A DNA stretch of 64,000 nt from Cellulosimicrobium sp. ES-005. Its GTDB lineage: Bacteria > Actinomycetota > Actinomycetes > Actinomycetales > Cellulomonadaceae. The translations under genes were made by a program, and so were the position numbers. This document shows, one piece after another, positions 16,657 through 25,178 of the stretch. How positions within the stretch are numbered: the first letter of the stretch is position 1; each line of letters starts with the position of its first letter. A model generated the notes under the pieces. It was not told where the DNA came from, did not search any database, and saw only the letters and a list, made by a program, of their open reading frames with translations. The DNA is taken from contig NZ_CP159290.1 in the NCBI RefSeq assembly GCF_040448685.1, positions 2,418,001 to 2,482,000 of the forward strand. Direction: 5' to 3'.

Positions 16657-17667
16657 TCAGAGACCGAAGCGCCGGGCGACGGCGTGCAGCGACTCGGCGG
16701 ACGAGCGCAGCCCGGCGAGCTCCGCGTCGGACAGCGGGACCTCGACCCGCTCGGTGGCGCCACGCCGGTCGACGAGCGTCGGCAGCGAGAGGCACACGTC
16801 GTCGAGCCCGTACGCGCCGTCGAGCAGCGTCGAGACGGGCAGGATGCGGTGCTCGTCGTCGAGCACGGCCTCGATGATGCGCGTACCCGCGAGCCCCACG
16901 GCGTAGTTCGTCGCCCCCTTGCCCGCGATGATCCGGTAGGCCGACTGCACGACCTCGCGCGCGATGTCGTCGCGCACGTCCGCCGTGAGCGGACCGCGGC
17001 CGCCCAGGCCCGGCCACTCGAGGAGCGGGACGCCGCCGATGGTCGCCGAGCTCCACAGCGGGATCTCGCTGTCGCCGTGCTCGCCGGCGATGTACGCGTG
17101 GACGTTCTGCACCGCGACGCCGCAGTGCTGGGCCACGAGGAAGCGCAGCCGCGAGGAGTCGAGGACGGTCCCGCTGCCGAAGAGCTGCGAGGGCGGCAGC
17201 CCGGAGAACTTGAGCGCCGCGTAGGTGACGATGTCGACGGGGTTGGTCACCATGACGTAGACCGCGTCCGGGGCGACCTCCACGAGACCCGGCAGGATCG
17301 TCCGCATGAGGCCGATCGTGCCCTCGGCGAGGTCGAGCCGCGTCTGGCCCGGCTTCTGCTTCGCCCCGGCCGTCACGACGACCACGTCGGCCCCCGCGCA
17401 CACCGCGACGTCGTCCGACCCCTCGACCCGGGCCATCGGCATGAACTGGATGCCGTGCTGGAGGTCCGCCACCTCCGCGTCGACCTTCGCCCGGTTCACG
17501 TCCAGGAGCGCCACGGTGCGCGCGGCCCCGCGCATGAGGGCCGCGTACGCCAGGGTCGACCCGACCGCACCCGCGCCGACGATCGCCAGCTTGGTCGTCC
17601 GCGCTCCCCCTCCCGGCCCACCCGTGCTCGCGTCGCCCGTGCCCTGCGGGGACGTGCTCGTCGTCAT
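16657..17667 (-). CDS. ldh: L-lactate dehydrogenase
   Basis: The 336-residue enzyme interconverts pyruvate and L-lactate with NADH. It has a disordered N-terminal extension of about 24 residues, the NAD motif AIVGAGAVGSTLAY (about 28-41), the specificity loop GAKQKPGQTRLDL with Gln104 (lactate rather than malate type), DSSRLR, and the catalytic His197 in IAGEHGDSEIP. It lies 46 bases downstream of the DinG-like gene on the same strand with its own GGAGG site; co-transcription is possible. There is no Rex-type operator that I can see. A strong terminator separates it from lexA. Confidence 0.95.
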   Translation of the reverse strand: MTTSTSPQGTGDASTGGPGGGARTTKLAIVGAGAVGSTLAYAALMRGAARTVALLDVNRAKVDAEVADLQHGIQFMPMARVEGSDDVAVCAGADVVVVTAGAKQKPGQTRLDLAEGTIGLMRTILPGLVEVAPDAVYVMVTNPVDIVTYAALKFSGLPPSQLFGSGTVLDSSRLRFLVAQHCGVAVQNVHAYIAGEHGDSEIPLWSSATIGGVPLLEWPGLGGRGPLTADVRDDIAREVVQSAYRIIAGKGATNYAVGLAGTRIIEAVLDDEHRILPVSTLLDGAYGLDDVCLSLPTLVDRRGATERVEVPLSDAELAGLRSSAESLHAVARRFGL

Positions 17668-17713
17668 GTCGCCTCCGTGAAGTCGCTGGAATCGTGAAGA
17701 CCGCGGAAAGGAC

Positions 17714-19825
17714 TCAGCCTAGGGCGGCGAGGCGCCGGAGCGCACCGGTGGCGACGTCGCGGTCGGTCGTCTGCCAGAACCCCGGCATGGACCGCGTGAG
17801 GAACGTGCCGTAGCGCGCGGTCACGAGACGCGGGTCGAGGACCGCGACCACGCCTCGGTCCGTGGTGGACCGGACGAGCCGGCCGGCGCCCTGCGCGAGC
17901 AGGAGGGCGGCGTGCGTCGCGGAGACCTGCATGAAGCCGTTGCCGCCCGCCGCCTCGACCGCCCGCGCCCGGGCCGACTTCACCGGGTCGTCCGGACGCG
18001 GGAACGGGATCCGGTCGATGAGCACGAGCTGGCACGACGGCCCGGGCACGTCGACGCCCTGCCAGAGCGACAGCGTGCCGAACAGGCAGGTGGCCGGGTC
18101 GTCGGCGAACTCGCGCACGAGCGTCGGGAGCTGGTCGTCGCCCTGGCACAGGATCGGCACGTCGAGCCGCTCGCGCATCGCCTCCGCCGCGGCGACCGCC
18201 GCACGGCGCGACGAGAACAGGCCGAGCGTGCGCCCGCCGGCGGCCTCGACGAGGGCCGCGATCTCGTCGAGCTGGTGCTCCGTGGAGGCCTCACGGCCCG
18301 GCGTCGGGAGGGCCTTGGCGACGTAGAGGATGCCCTGCCGCGCGTAGTCGAACGGGCTGCCGACGTCGAGGCCGCGCCACCGTGGTCCGTCGGCGTCGCC
18401 GCCCTCGCCACCGCCCCCGAGCCCGAAGGTGCGCGCGACGGCGTCGAAGCTGCCGCCGAGCGCGAGCGTCGCGGACGTGAACACCCCGGTCCGCTCGGCG
18501 AGCAGGTGCGTACGGATGAGGCCCGCGACGCCCAGGGGGGCGGCGTGCAGGCGGCTCGCGCCCTCCCCGAACCGGTCGGCCGACCAGCCGCCCTCGCCGG
18601 GGCGCGAGCACCAGAGCACGTCGTGCCCGGTCGGGTCCGCGGCCATGCGCTCGGCGACCTCAAAGAGCTGCAGCATCGTCGACTGCGCCATCTTCAGCCC
18701 GGAGTCGGGCTGGGCCGGCTTGGTCACCCCGGTCTCGGGCTTGAGCGTCGAGAGGATCTCCCGCGCGGCGTCGCGCACCGCGGCGACCGCCGAGCGCGCG
18801 CCGTCGGGCAGGCCGTCGGGGAACCGCTCGGCGGGCAGCGACCCGACGACCGTCCCGAACGCCGCCGACGCCGCGTCGAGCGCGTCCGTGGTCACGCCGC
18901 CGTGCCGCCGCGCGAGGCGTGCCGCGCTCTCGATCGCCGGTACCGACAGGTCGACCGTCGCGGCCGCCGTCACGCGGTCGGCGAGCTCGTGCGCCTCGTC
19001 GACGACGAGCACGTCGTGCTCGGGCAGCACCCCGGGCGACCCCATCGCGGCGATGCCGAGCATCGCGTGGTTGGTCACGACGACGTCGGCCTCGCGGGCC
19101 GTCGCGCGCGCCTTCTCGGGGAAGCACTCCGCGAGCAGAGGGCACCGCTGGCCCAGGCACTCGAGGGCGGTGACCGAGACCTGCCGCCACGCCTTGTCGC
19201 TCACGCCGGGCACGAGGTCGTCCCGGTCCCCGGTCGACGTCTCCTCGGCCCACGCGCGCAGGCGCACGACCTGCTCGCCGAGCGCCGCGGCGCTGGTCCC
19301 GCCGCGCGCGGCGGGGTGGTCGGCGGCGCCCGCGGACTCGCCCGGCAGGTCGAACAGCGTCGGTTCGTCGGCCGGGTACCCGCCCGCGATCTTGTGGACG
19401 CACAGGTAGTTGTGCCAGCCCTTGAGGAGCGCGATGGTGACGGGGCGCGGGAGGCGGTCCGCCACGGCGTCGGCCACCAGCGGGAGGTCGCGCGTGATGA
19501 CCTGGCGCTGCAGCGCGAGGGTCGCCGTCGAGACGATCACCCGCTCGTCGGTCGCCACCGCGTGCCGCACGGCCGGCACGAGGTACCCGAGCGACTTGCC
19601 CGTGCCCGTCCCCGCCTGCACCACGAGGTGCTCCGACCCCTCGATCGCGTCGGTGACCGCGCGCGCCATCGCGTGCTGGCCGTCGCGCCGCGCACCGCCC
19701 AGCCGCGTGACGGCGACGTCGAGCAGCGCGTCGACGTCGGGCACGTCGCCTCCCGCGGTGCCGGCCGGGGTCCGCGGCCCCTCGGCGTCGACGCGGTCGG
19801 GGGCGGGTCGCGTGGAGGGGGGCAC
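17714..19825 (-). CDS. dinG: DinG-type iron-sulfur ATP-dependent DNA helicase
   Basis: This 703-residue superfamily-2 helicase has Walker A QAGTGTGKSLGY (70-81), VVDEAHEL (275-282) and four cysteines placed like an iron-sulfur cluster (Cys142, Cys223, Cys228 and Cys234 in ALECLGQRCPLLAECF). The C-terminal motor half ends with SLWQGVDVPGPSCQLVLIDRIPF and AQGAGRLVRS. DinG/XPD-like helicases unwind R-loops, G4s and D-loops. Despite the name and the neighbouring lexA, no LexA box is seen here; instead TAGACT ends six bases before the GTG, indicating a leaderless constitutive start. It is followed by ldh. Confidence 0.92.
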   Translation of the reverse strand: MPPSTRPAPDRVDAEGPRTPAGTAGGDVPDVDALLDVAVTRLGGARRDGQHAMARAVTDAIEGSEHLVVQAGTGTGKSLGYLVPAVRHAVATDERVIVSTATLALQRQVITRDLPLVADAVADRLPRPVTIALLKGWHNYLCVHKIAGGYPADEPTLFDLPGESAGAADHPAARGGTSAAALGEQVVRLRAWAEETSTGDRDDLVPGVSDKAWRQVSVTALECLGQRCPLLAECFPEKARATAREADVVVTNHAMLGIAAMGSPGVLPEHDVLVVDEAHELADRVTAAATVDLSVPAIESAARLARRHGGVTTDALDAASAAFGTVVGSLPAERFPDGLPDGARSAVAAVRDAAREILSTLKPETGVTKPAQPDSGLKMAQSTMLQLFEVAERMAADPTGHDVLWCSRPGEGGWSADRFGEGASRLHAAPLGVAGLIRTHLLAERTGVFTSATLALGGSFDAVARTFGLGGGGEGGDADGPRWRGLDVGSPFDYARQGILYVAKALPTPGREASTEHQLDEIAALVEAAGGRTLGLFSSRRAAVAAAEAMRERLDVPILCQGDDQLPTLVREFADDPATCLFGTLSLWQGVDVPGPSCQLVLIDRIPFPRPDDPVKSARARAVEAAGGNGFMQVSATHAALLLAQGAGRLVRSTTDRGVVAVLDPRLVTARYGTFLTRSMPGFWQTTDRDVATGALRRLAALG

Positions 19826-19831
19826 CCGCCG

Positions 19832-19837
19832 AGTCTA
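19832..19837 (-). promoter_or_regulatory. -10 element, leaderless start of dinG
   Basis: TAGACT on the minus strand ends six bases before the GTG at 19825. Confidence 0.6.
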
Positions 19838-19888
19838 CGGTCGGTCGCCCACGGGGCGGCGGCCCTGTGGACGACGGTGGCGGACACG

Positions 19889-19926
19889 CCGCGACCCCGT
19901 GCGGCGGGTGCCGCACGGGGTCGCGG
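19889..19926 (-). terminator. Terminator after hflX
   Basis: A perfect 17-bp stem (19889-19905 with 19910-19926) and four-base loop lie about 33 bases past the hflX stop. Confidence 0.85.
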
Positions 19927-19958
19927 AGAGCGTCGAGCCGGGGTCCGGCGCGGGTCGC

Positions 19959-21518
19959 TCAGCCCTGGGCCGAGGCTCCGACGAGCTCGGTCGCGAGCGC
20001 CTGGGCGACGCGTCCGCGCAGGAGCGTGCCCTCGGGCGTGTGCTCCTCGTGGTCGATCTCGCCCTCGGTGTGCACGCGGTGCACGAGGTCGCCGCGGTGG
20101 TAGGGCACGACGACGTCGATCTCCACGTCCGGGCGCGGGAGCTCGTGCGCGATGAGCTCGCGCAGGTGCTCGATCCCCTCGCCCGTGTGCGCCGAGACCA
20201 CCACCGTGCGCCGCTCGCGCAGCCGGATCCGCGCGATCGTCTCGGGGTCCGCGACGTCCGCCTTGTTGAGCACGATCACCTCGGGCACGTCCTCCACGCC
20301 CGGGATGTCGGCCAGGACGTGGCGCACCGCGGCGATCTGCCCCTCGGGGTCGGGGTGCGAGGCGTCCACGACGTGGAGCAGCAGGTCGGCGTCGCCGACC
20401 TCCTCGAGCGTCGACCGGAACGCCTCGACGAGCTGGTGCGGCAGGGCGCGCACGAACCCGACGGTGTCGGCGAGCGTGTACACGCGACCGTCCTCGGTGC
20501 GCGTGCGGCGCACCGTGGGGTCGAGCGTCGCGAACAGGGCGTTCTCGACGAGCACGCCCGCACCCGTGATGGCGTTGAGCAGGCTCGACTTGCCCGCGTT
20601 CGTGTAGCCCGCGATCGCGACGGACGGGATCGCGTGCCGCTTGCGCGACGCGCGCTTGGTCTCGCGGCCCGGGGCCATCGCCTGGATCTCCCGGCGCAGC
20701 TTGGCCATGCGGTTGCGGATGCGGCGGCGGTCCAGCTCGATCTTCGTCTCACCCGGACCACGCGAGCCCATGCCCGCGCCCGCCCCGCCGACCTGGCCAC
20801 CGGCCTGCCGGGACATCGACTCGCCCCACCCGCGCAGGCGCGGGAGGAGGTACTCGAGCTGGGCGAGCTCGACCTGCGCCTTGCCCTCCCGGGACTTGGC
20901 GTGCTGGGCGAAGATGTCGAGGATCAGGGCGGTCCGGTCGATCACCTTGACCTTGACGATGTCCTCGAGCGCGCGCCGCTGGGAGGGCGCGAGCTCGCCG
21001 TCGATCACGACGGTGTCCGCGCCGCTGGCCGCCACGACGTCCGCGAGCTCCGCGGCCTTGCCGGAGCCGAGGTACGTGCCGGGGTCGGGCTTCGCGCGGC
21101 GCTGGATGACGCCGTCGAGCACCTGGGAGCCCGCCGTCTCGGCGAGGGCCGCGAGCTCGCGCAGCGAGATCTCGGCCTCCTCCGCGGACGTGGGCGCGCC
21201 GTCCTCGCGCGGGTCGGAGCCGGGGCTCCACAGCCCGACGAGCACGACCTTCTCGAGGCGCAGCTGCCGGTACTCGACCTCGGTGACGTCCTCGAGCTCG
21301 GTCGACAGACCGACCACGCGGCGCAGCGCGCTGCGCTCCTCGAGCTCGAGCTGCTCGCCGTCGTGCCGTGCGTGGACCGTGCCGCCCTCGGCGCGCGCCG
21401 TCCCGGCCCGAGCGAGCACCCGTGCCACGACGTCGCTCGCGATGTCCCGCGTCGCGCCGGTCGGCTCGTCCTGAGCCGGGGTGGGGTTCGCCGGTGTGTT
21501 CGCCGGGGTAGCGCTCAT
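19959..21518 (-). CDS. hflX: GTPase HflX (ribosome-splitting factor)
   Basis: HflX is a ribosome-associated GTPase that splits stalled or heat-damaged ribosomes. The 519-residue protein has an N-terminal HflX domain (KPDPGTYLGSGKAAELA, then the helical GWGESMSRQAGGQVGG segment), a G domain with G1 GYTNAGKSSLLNAI, G3 DTVGFVRALP and G4 LNKAD, and a C-terminal extension. An acidic, low-complexity N-terminus of about 60 residues precedes it. The start is ATG 21518 with GAAAGGCGG upstream. Its position between dinG and dapF-miaA is the actinobacterial arrangement. It has its own terminator. Confidence 0.95.
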   Translation of the reverse strand: MSATPANTPANPTPAQDEPTGATRDIASDVVARVLARAGTARAEGGTVHARHDGEQLELEERSALRRVVGLSTELEDVTEVEYRQLRLEKVVLVGLWSPGSDPREDGAPTSAEEAEISLRELAALAETAGSQVLDGVIQRRAKPDPGTYLGSGKAAELADVVAASGADTVVIDGELAPSQRRALEDIVKVKVIDRTALILDIFAQHAKSREGKAQVELAQLEYLLPRLRGWGESMSRQAGGQVGGAGAGMGSRGPGETKIELDRRRIRNRMAKLRREIQAMAPGRETKRASRKRHAIPSVAIAGYTNAGKSSLLNAITGAGVLVENALFATLDPTVRRTRTEDGRVYTLADTVGFVRALPHQLVEAFRSTLEEVGDADLLLHVVDASHPDPEGQIAAVRHVLADIPGVEDVPEVIVLNKADVADPETIARIRLRERRTVVVSAHTGEGIEHLRELIAHELPRPDVEIDVVVPYHRGDLVHRVHTEGEIDHEEHTPEGTLLRGRVAQALATELVGASAQG

Positions 21519-21662
21519 GTGCCGCCTTTCGTCGGGGAGGGGCGCGCGTGCGCCCGGTTGGCACAACAAGCGTGGCACGGGAAATCGTCCCGGGGCCAGC
21601 GGATAAGCGGGTGAGCCCCGCGCCGACGCGCCCGGCCGCCCTCGTCCGCGCGCCCGCCCGCG

Positions 21663-21668
21663 TAGGAT
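21663..21668 (+). promoter_or_regulatory. -10 element upstream of RsmC-like gene
   Basis: TAGGAT lies eight bases before the GTG at 21677 with no ribosome site between them. Confidence 0.5.
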
Positions 21669-21676
21669 CGGCCGAC

Positions 21677-22387
21677 GTGACCGAGGACCAGGACCCCGCC
21701 GTCGACCCCGCGCACGACGGCACGCAGGACCACTACTTCACCGCGAAGCCGGCGTCCGCCGCCGAGCGCCGCACGATCTCCGTGCGACTCGCGGGCCGGG
21801 ACGTCGAGGTCGAGGTCGCGTCCGGCGTCTTCTCCCCCGGCCGCCTCGACCTCGGCACGCAGGTCCTGCTGCGCACCACCCCACCGCTCGACGACGTCGT
21901 GGCGGCCCGGTCCGCCCGCGCGGACGACGGGTCCGACGGCGACACGGCGCACGTCCTCGACCTCGGCTGCGGCTGGGGCCCGGTCGCCCTGACGATGGCC
22001 CTGGAGGCCCCGGCCGCGACCGTGTGGGCCGTCGACGTCAACGAGCGCGCGCTCGATCTCGTGCGGCGCAACGCGGAGCGGCTCGGCCTGTCGAACGTCC
22101 GCGCGGTCGTCCCCGACGACGTGCCCGACGACGTCGCGTTCGCCGCGCTGTGGTCGAACCCGCCGATCCGCGTCGGCAAGGACGTCCTCCACGCGATGCT
22201 GCTGCACTGGCTCCCGCGCCTCGCGCCGGGCGCGAGCGCGCACCTCGTCGTGCAGCGCAACCTCGGGTCGGACTCGCTCCAGCGGTGGCTCGCCGAGGCG
22301 CTGCCGCCCCTGCTGCCGGGCGCGGTCGTCGAGCGCGCCGCGAGCGCGAAGGGCTTCCGGGTGCTGGAGGTCGTGGCCCCGGCCTGA
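21677..22387 (+). CDS. RsmC-like class I SAM methyltransferase
   Basis: The 236-residue protein matches the MTS domain of small-subunit rRNA guanine-N2 methyltransferases: DHYFTAKPASAAERRTISV at the start, GVFSPGRLDLGTQVLL, SAM motif VLDLGCGWGPVALTMAL (about 93-109), WAVDVNERALDLVRRNA, and WSNPPIRVGKDVLH, where NPPI stands in for the catalytic NPPF. It lacks the N-terminal pseudo-domain of E. coli RsmC, as is usual in actinobacteria. Target base m2G1207 of 16S rRNA is the likely but unproven substrate. It is divergent from hflX and convergent with dapF across nine bases. Confidence 0.85.
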   Translation: MTEDQDPAVDPAHDGTQDHYFTAKPASAAERRTISVRLAGRDVEVEVASGVFSPGRLDLGTQVLLRTTPPLDDVVAARSARADDGSDGDTAHVLDLGCGWGPVALTMALEAPAATVWAVDVNERALDLVRRNAERLGLSNVRAVVPDDVPDDVAFAALWSNPPIRVGKDVLHAMLLHWLPRLAPGASAHLVVQRNLGSDSLQRWLAEALPPLLPGAVVERAASAKGFRVLEVVAPA

Positions 22388-22396
22388 GCCCGGCGG

Positions 22397-23452
22397 TCAG
22401 GCGGACGCGCGGTCCGTCTCGGCCGTCTCGGGCGCGCGACCGTCCGCGGGCGCAGGCACCTCGACGGCGGCGGGCTCGTCAGGTCCGGGCGACGTCTCGC
22501 CGTCGGCGGCGCGCTGGGGCGCCGGCGCGGCCGGTGCCGGCAGGAACGACGCGAGGTCGACCTCGCCCGAGTAGACGAGCTCGGCGGGCCCGGCGAGCTC
22601 GACGCGGTCGCCCTCGAGCGCCCGGACGCGGACCGTCCCGCCCGGGACGTCGACGAGCCAGGTGTCCGGCGCGTCCGGACCGCCCCAGACGCGGACCGCG
22701 AGCGCCGCGGCGCACGCACCCGTGCCGCACGACGGCGTCTCCCCGACGCCGCGCTCGTGCACGCGCATGCGGACGCGCCCGACGAGCGTGCCGTCGTCGG
22801 CCGTCGTCTCGCCCAGCGGCACCACGAGCTCGACGTTGGTGCCGTGCGCCGGGTGCGGCTCGACGACGGGCGCCTGGGTGAGGTCCGCGCGCGCCAGCAC
22901 GTCCTCGCGCGCGACGGCGAGGACCGTGTGCGGGTTGCCCAGGTCGACGCTCAGCGCGGGGCGCGGGACCTCCCAGCCACGGACGACGACGGTCGCGTCG
23001 TACCCGTCGTGCAATGCGGGCCGCCCGCCCGGGAGGAACCACGGGCCCATGTCGACCGCGAACCAGCCGTCGTCCTCCTTGCGCACGCGCTTGACGCCCG
23101 CGCGCGTCCCGACGGGGACCTCGGTCCCGCCCGCGAAGCTCACGAGGCCGAGCCGCTCGGCGAACGCGGCGAACACGCGCACGCCGTTGCCGCACATCTC
23201 GGCGACGGAGCCGTCGGCGTTGCGGTAGTCCATGAACCAGATGGCGTGCGGGTCCTCCGCGAGCACCTCGCGCGACTCCGGCACGAGCGCCGTCGGGACG
23301 AGGCGGATGACGCCGTCGCCGCCGATCCCGCCGCGGCGGTCCGCGAGCGCGCGCACGAGCTCGGGCGTGAGGTCGAGCTCGCCCGTCGTGTCCGCGAGCA
23401 GCACGAAGTCGTTGCGGGTCCCGTGGCCCTTGGTGAAGCGGGTGCGCGTCAT
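22397..23452 (-). CDS. dapF: Diaminopimelate epimerase
   Basis: DapF converts LL- to meso-diaminopimelate for lysine and, in some actinobacteria, peptidoglycan. Both catalytic cysteines are present: EMCGNGVRVFA (Cys87) and GETPSCGTGACA (Cys242), as is the GHGTRNDFVLL opening. At 351 residues it is longer than usual because of a Pro/Ala/Glu-rich tail (about 310-351). Its ATG overlaps the miaA stop (ATGA), so the two are translationally coupled. dapA and dapB lie elsewhere in the window, so the pathway is spread over several units. Confidence 0.96.
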   Translation of the reverse strand: MTRTRFTKGHGTRNDFVLLADTTGELDLTPELVRALADRRGGIGGDGVIRLVPTALVPESREVLAEDPHAIWFMDYRNADGSVAEMCGNGVRVFAAFAERLGLVSFAGGTEVPVGTRAGVKRVRKEDDGWFAVDMGPWFLPGGRPALHDGYDATVVVRGWEVPRPALSVDLGNPHTVLAVAREDVLARADLTQAPVVEPHPAHGTNVELVVPLGETTADDGTLVGRVRMRVHERGVGETPSCGTGACAAALAVRVWGGPDAPDTWLVDVPGGTVRVRALEGDRVELAGPAELVYSGEVDLASFLPAPAAPAPQRAADGETSPGPDEPAAVEVPAPADGRAPETAETDRASA

Positions 23453-24504
23453 GAGCCCAGACTACGGCGCACCGGGGCGGCGCTGTCCGCTTCGTCCGCC
23501 TCCGTGGCCGCGCCCCGGCCGGGCGCGGCGGCGTGCTCGTCGGCCGCGGCGACGAGGGCGAGGGCGTCCTGGACACGGGTCGGGGACTGCGCGTCGAGCC
23601 AGTGCACGCGAGGGTCCCGCCCGAACCAGCCCATCTGCTTGCGCGCGAGGCGGCGCGTGTTGGCGGTGACCGCCTCGCGCGCGGCCTCCTCCGTCGTCTC
23701 CCCGTGGAGCGCGGACAGCACCTCGGCGTACCCGACGGCGCGGCGCGCCGTGCGCCCCATGCCCCGCGCCTCGACCCGACGGACCTCGTCGACGAGCCCT
23801 TGCGCCCACATCCGCTCGACGCGGCCCGCGACGCGCGCGTCCAGCACCGTCCGGTCGCAGTCGAGGCCGAGCTGGACGGTCGGGCGCACGAAGGCCTGCC
23901 GCGGGAGGTTCGCCGTGAACGGCGCCCCGGTGAGCTCCATGACCTCCAGGGCGCGCACGATCCGCCGCGTGTTGGCAGGGCCGATGCTCGCGGCGGCCGC
24001 CGGGTCGCGCCGGGCGAGCTCGTCGTGCAGCGCGCGCGTCCCCTCCCTCTCGGCGCGCGCCTCGAGCGCCGCGCGCACGGCGGGGTCGGTGCCGGGGAAC
24101 CGCATGTCGTCGAGGAGGGCGCGCACGTAGAGACCCGACCCCCCGACGACGACGGCGCGCGCCCCGCGTGCGGCGATCTCGTCGAGCGCCCGACGCGCCT
24201 GCTCCTGGTAGCGCGCGACCGACGCGTCCTCGACGGGGTCGAGCACGTCGAGGAGGTGGTGGCGCACCCCGCGGCGCTCGTCGACGGGGACCTTCGCGGT
24301 CCCGACGTCCATGCCGCGGTAGAGCTGGTACGCGTCGGCGTTGACGATCTCCGCCGGCGCGCCGGGCACGGACAGCCGCTCGGCCAGGTCGAGGGCGAGG
24401 TCCGACTTGCCCGTCGCGGTCGGTCCCACGACGGCGACGACGACGCGACGGCCGTGCGGGTCGTCGCGGTGCTGCGCGCCGGTCGGGTCGTGCTCGGTTT
24501 TCAC
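23449..24504 (-). CDS. miaA: tRNA dimethylallyltransferase
   Basis: MiaA adds a dimethylallyl group to A37 of UNN-decoding tRNAs; MiaB, encoded at 31057-32733, then methylthiolates it. The 351-residue protein has the P-loop VVGPTATGKSDLALDLAE (about 26-43), NADAYQLYRGMDVGTAKV, GGSGLYVRALLDDMRFPGTD and RRAVGYAEVL. The GTG at 24504 gives VKTEHDPTG as the start; the frame stays open further upstream but without conserved sequence. A C-terminal acidic tail is present. It is first in a coupled pair with dapF and divergent from the YbjN-HSP90 operon. Confidence 0.94.
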   Translation of the reverse strand: MKTEHDPTGAQHRDDPHGRRVVVAVVGPTATGKSDLALDLAERLSVPGAPAEIVNADAYQLYRGMDVGTAKVPVDERRGVRHHLLDVLDPVEDASVARYQEQARRALDEIAARGARAVVVGGSGLYVRALLDDMRFPGTDPAVRAALEARAEREGTRALHDELARRDPAAAASIGPANTRRIVRALEVMELTGAPFTANLPRQAFVRPTVQLGLDCDRTVLDARVAGRVERMWAQGLVDEVRRVEARGMGRTARRAVGYAEVLSALHGETTEEAAREAVTANTRRLARKQMGWFGRDPRVHWLDAQSPTRVQDALALVAAADEHAAAPGRGAATEADEADSAAPVRRSLGS

Positions 24505-24560
24505 CCGCGCAACGGTACCGGCCGGGTGGTCCGAGCCTGGGTCGTGTGGGCGGTGATGCG

Positions 24561-24566
24561 TAGTGT
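24561..24566 (+). promoter_or_regulatory. Candidate -10 of the YbjN-HSP90-TPR operon
   Basis: TAGTGT is the best TANNNT hexamer upstream of the operon and would give a leader of about 108 bases. No clear -35 is present. No HspR or HrcA/CIRCE heat-shock operator is seen. Confidence 0.35.
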
Positions 24567-24680
24567 GTCCGGTGGACGGTCCGCCTGCTCGCGGGCCCGC
24601 CACCGACCCCGTCGCGTGCCCCGACCCGCCCTCTCGCGGGTGGCGCACGGACGCACACACCGACGACAAGGACTCGAGAC

Positions 24681-25178
24681 ATGGGTTTCTTCACCAAGCC
24701 GGACGCCGCCCCGACCAGCCAGAACGCGCCGGTCACGCGCGAGCGGGTCGAGGCGTTCCTCAAGAGCCGCGACTGGCGGTACTTCGTCGACTCCGACGGG
24801 GACCTCGGCGGCAACTGGGACGGCAAGGTGTTCTTCTTCTTCCTCATGGGCGAGAAGCAGGAGATCCTGCAGGTCCGCGGCCGGTGGAACCGGACGCTGC
24901 CCGCGGCCGCCGAGGCGCAGGTCGTGCTCGTCGCCAACGAGTTCAACCGCGACAAGATCTGGCCCAAGGTCTACACGCGCGTCGAGGACGACCAGGTCGC
25001 CGTGTACACGGAGGTCGCCACGGACCTCGAGTTCGGCGTCGCCGACGACCAGCTCGGCCAGCTCGTCGAGTGCGGCCTGTTCACGGGCCTGCAGTTCTTC
25101 GACGCGCTCGACGAGCGCTTCCCCGACACCGCGGCGCAGGCCGTCGTCACCGACGGCGCCGACGTCGACCCGCGGTGA
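24681..25178 (+). CDS. YbjN domain protein 1
   Basis: The 165-residue protein carries a YbjN domain (old name bacterial sensory transduction regulator) over about residues 18-150: WRYFVDSDGDLGGNWDGKV, EILQVRGRWNRTLP, FNRDKIWPKVYTRV and TDLEFGVADDQLGQLVECGL. The domain fold is related, from structural work I recall, to type III secretion chaperones, but the cellular role in actinobacteria is unknown. It has an AAGGA site and starts an operon: its TGA overlaps the GTG of the HSP90 gene. Two paralogues lie at 29896 and 30489. Confidence 0.88.
   Translation: MGFFTKPDAAPTSQNAPVTRERVEAFLKSRDWRYFVDSDGDLGGNWDGKVFFFFLMGEKQEILQVRGRWNRTLPAAAEAQVVLVANEFNRDKIWPKVYTRVEDDQVAVYTEVATDLEFGVADDQLGQLVECGLFTGLQFFDALDERFPDTAAQAVVTDGADVDPR

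Noticed and set aside
17714-19837. SOS control of the dinG-like gene
   Set aside because: The name and lexA neighbourhood suggest it, but the upstream region has neither a LexA box nor a PafBC motif.
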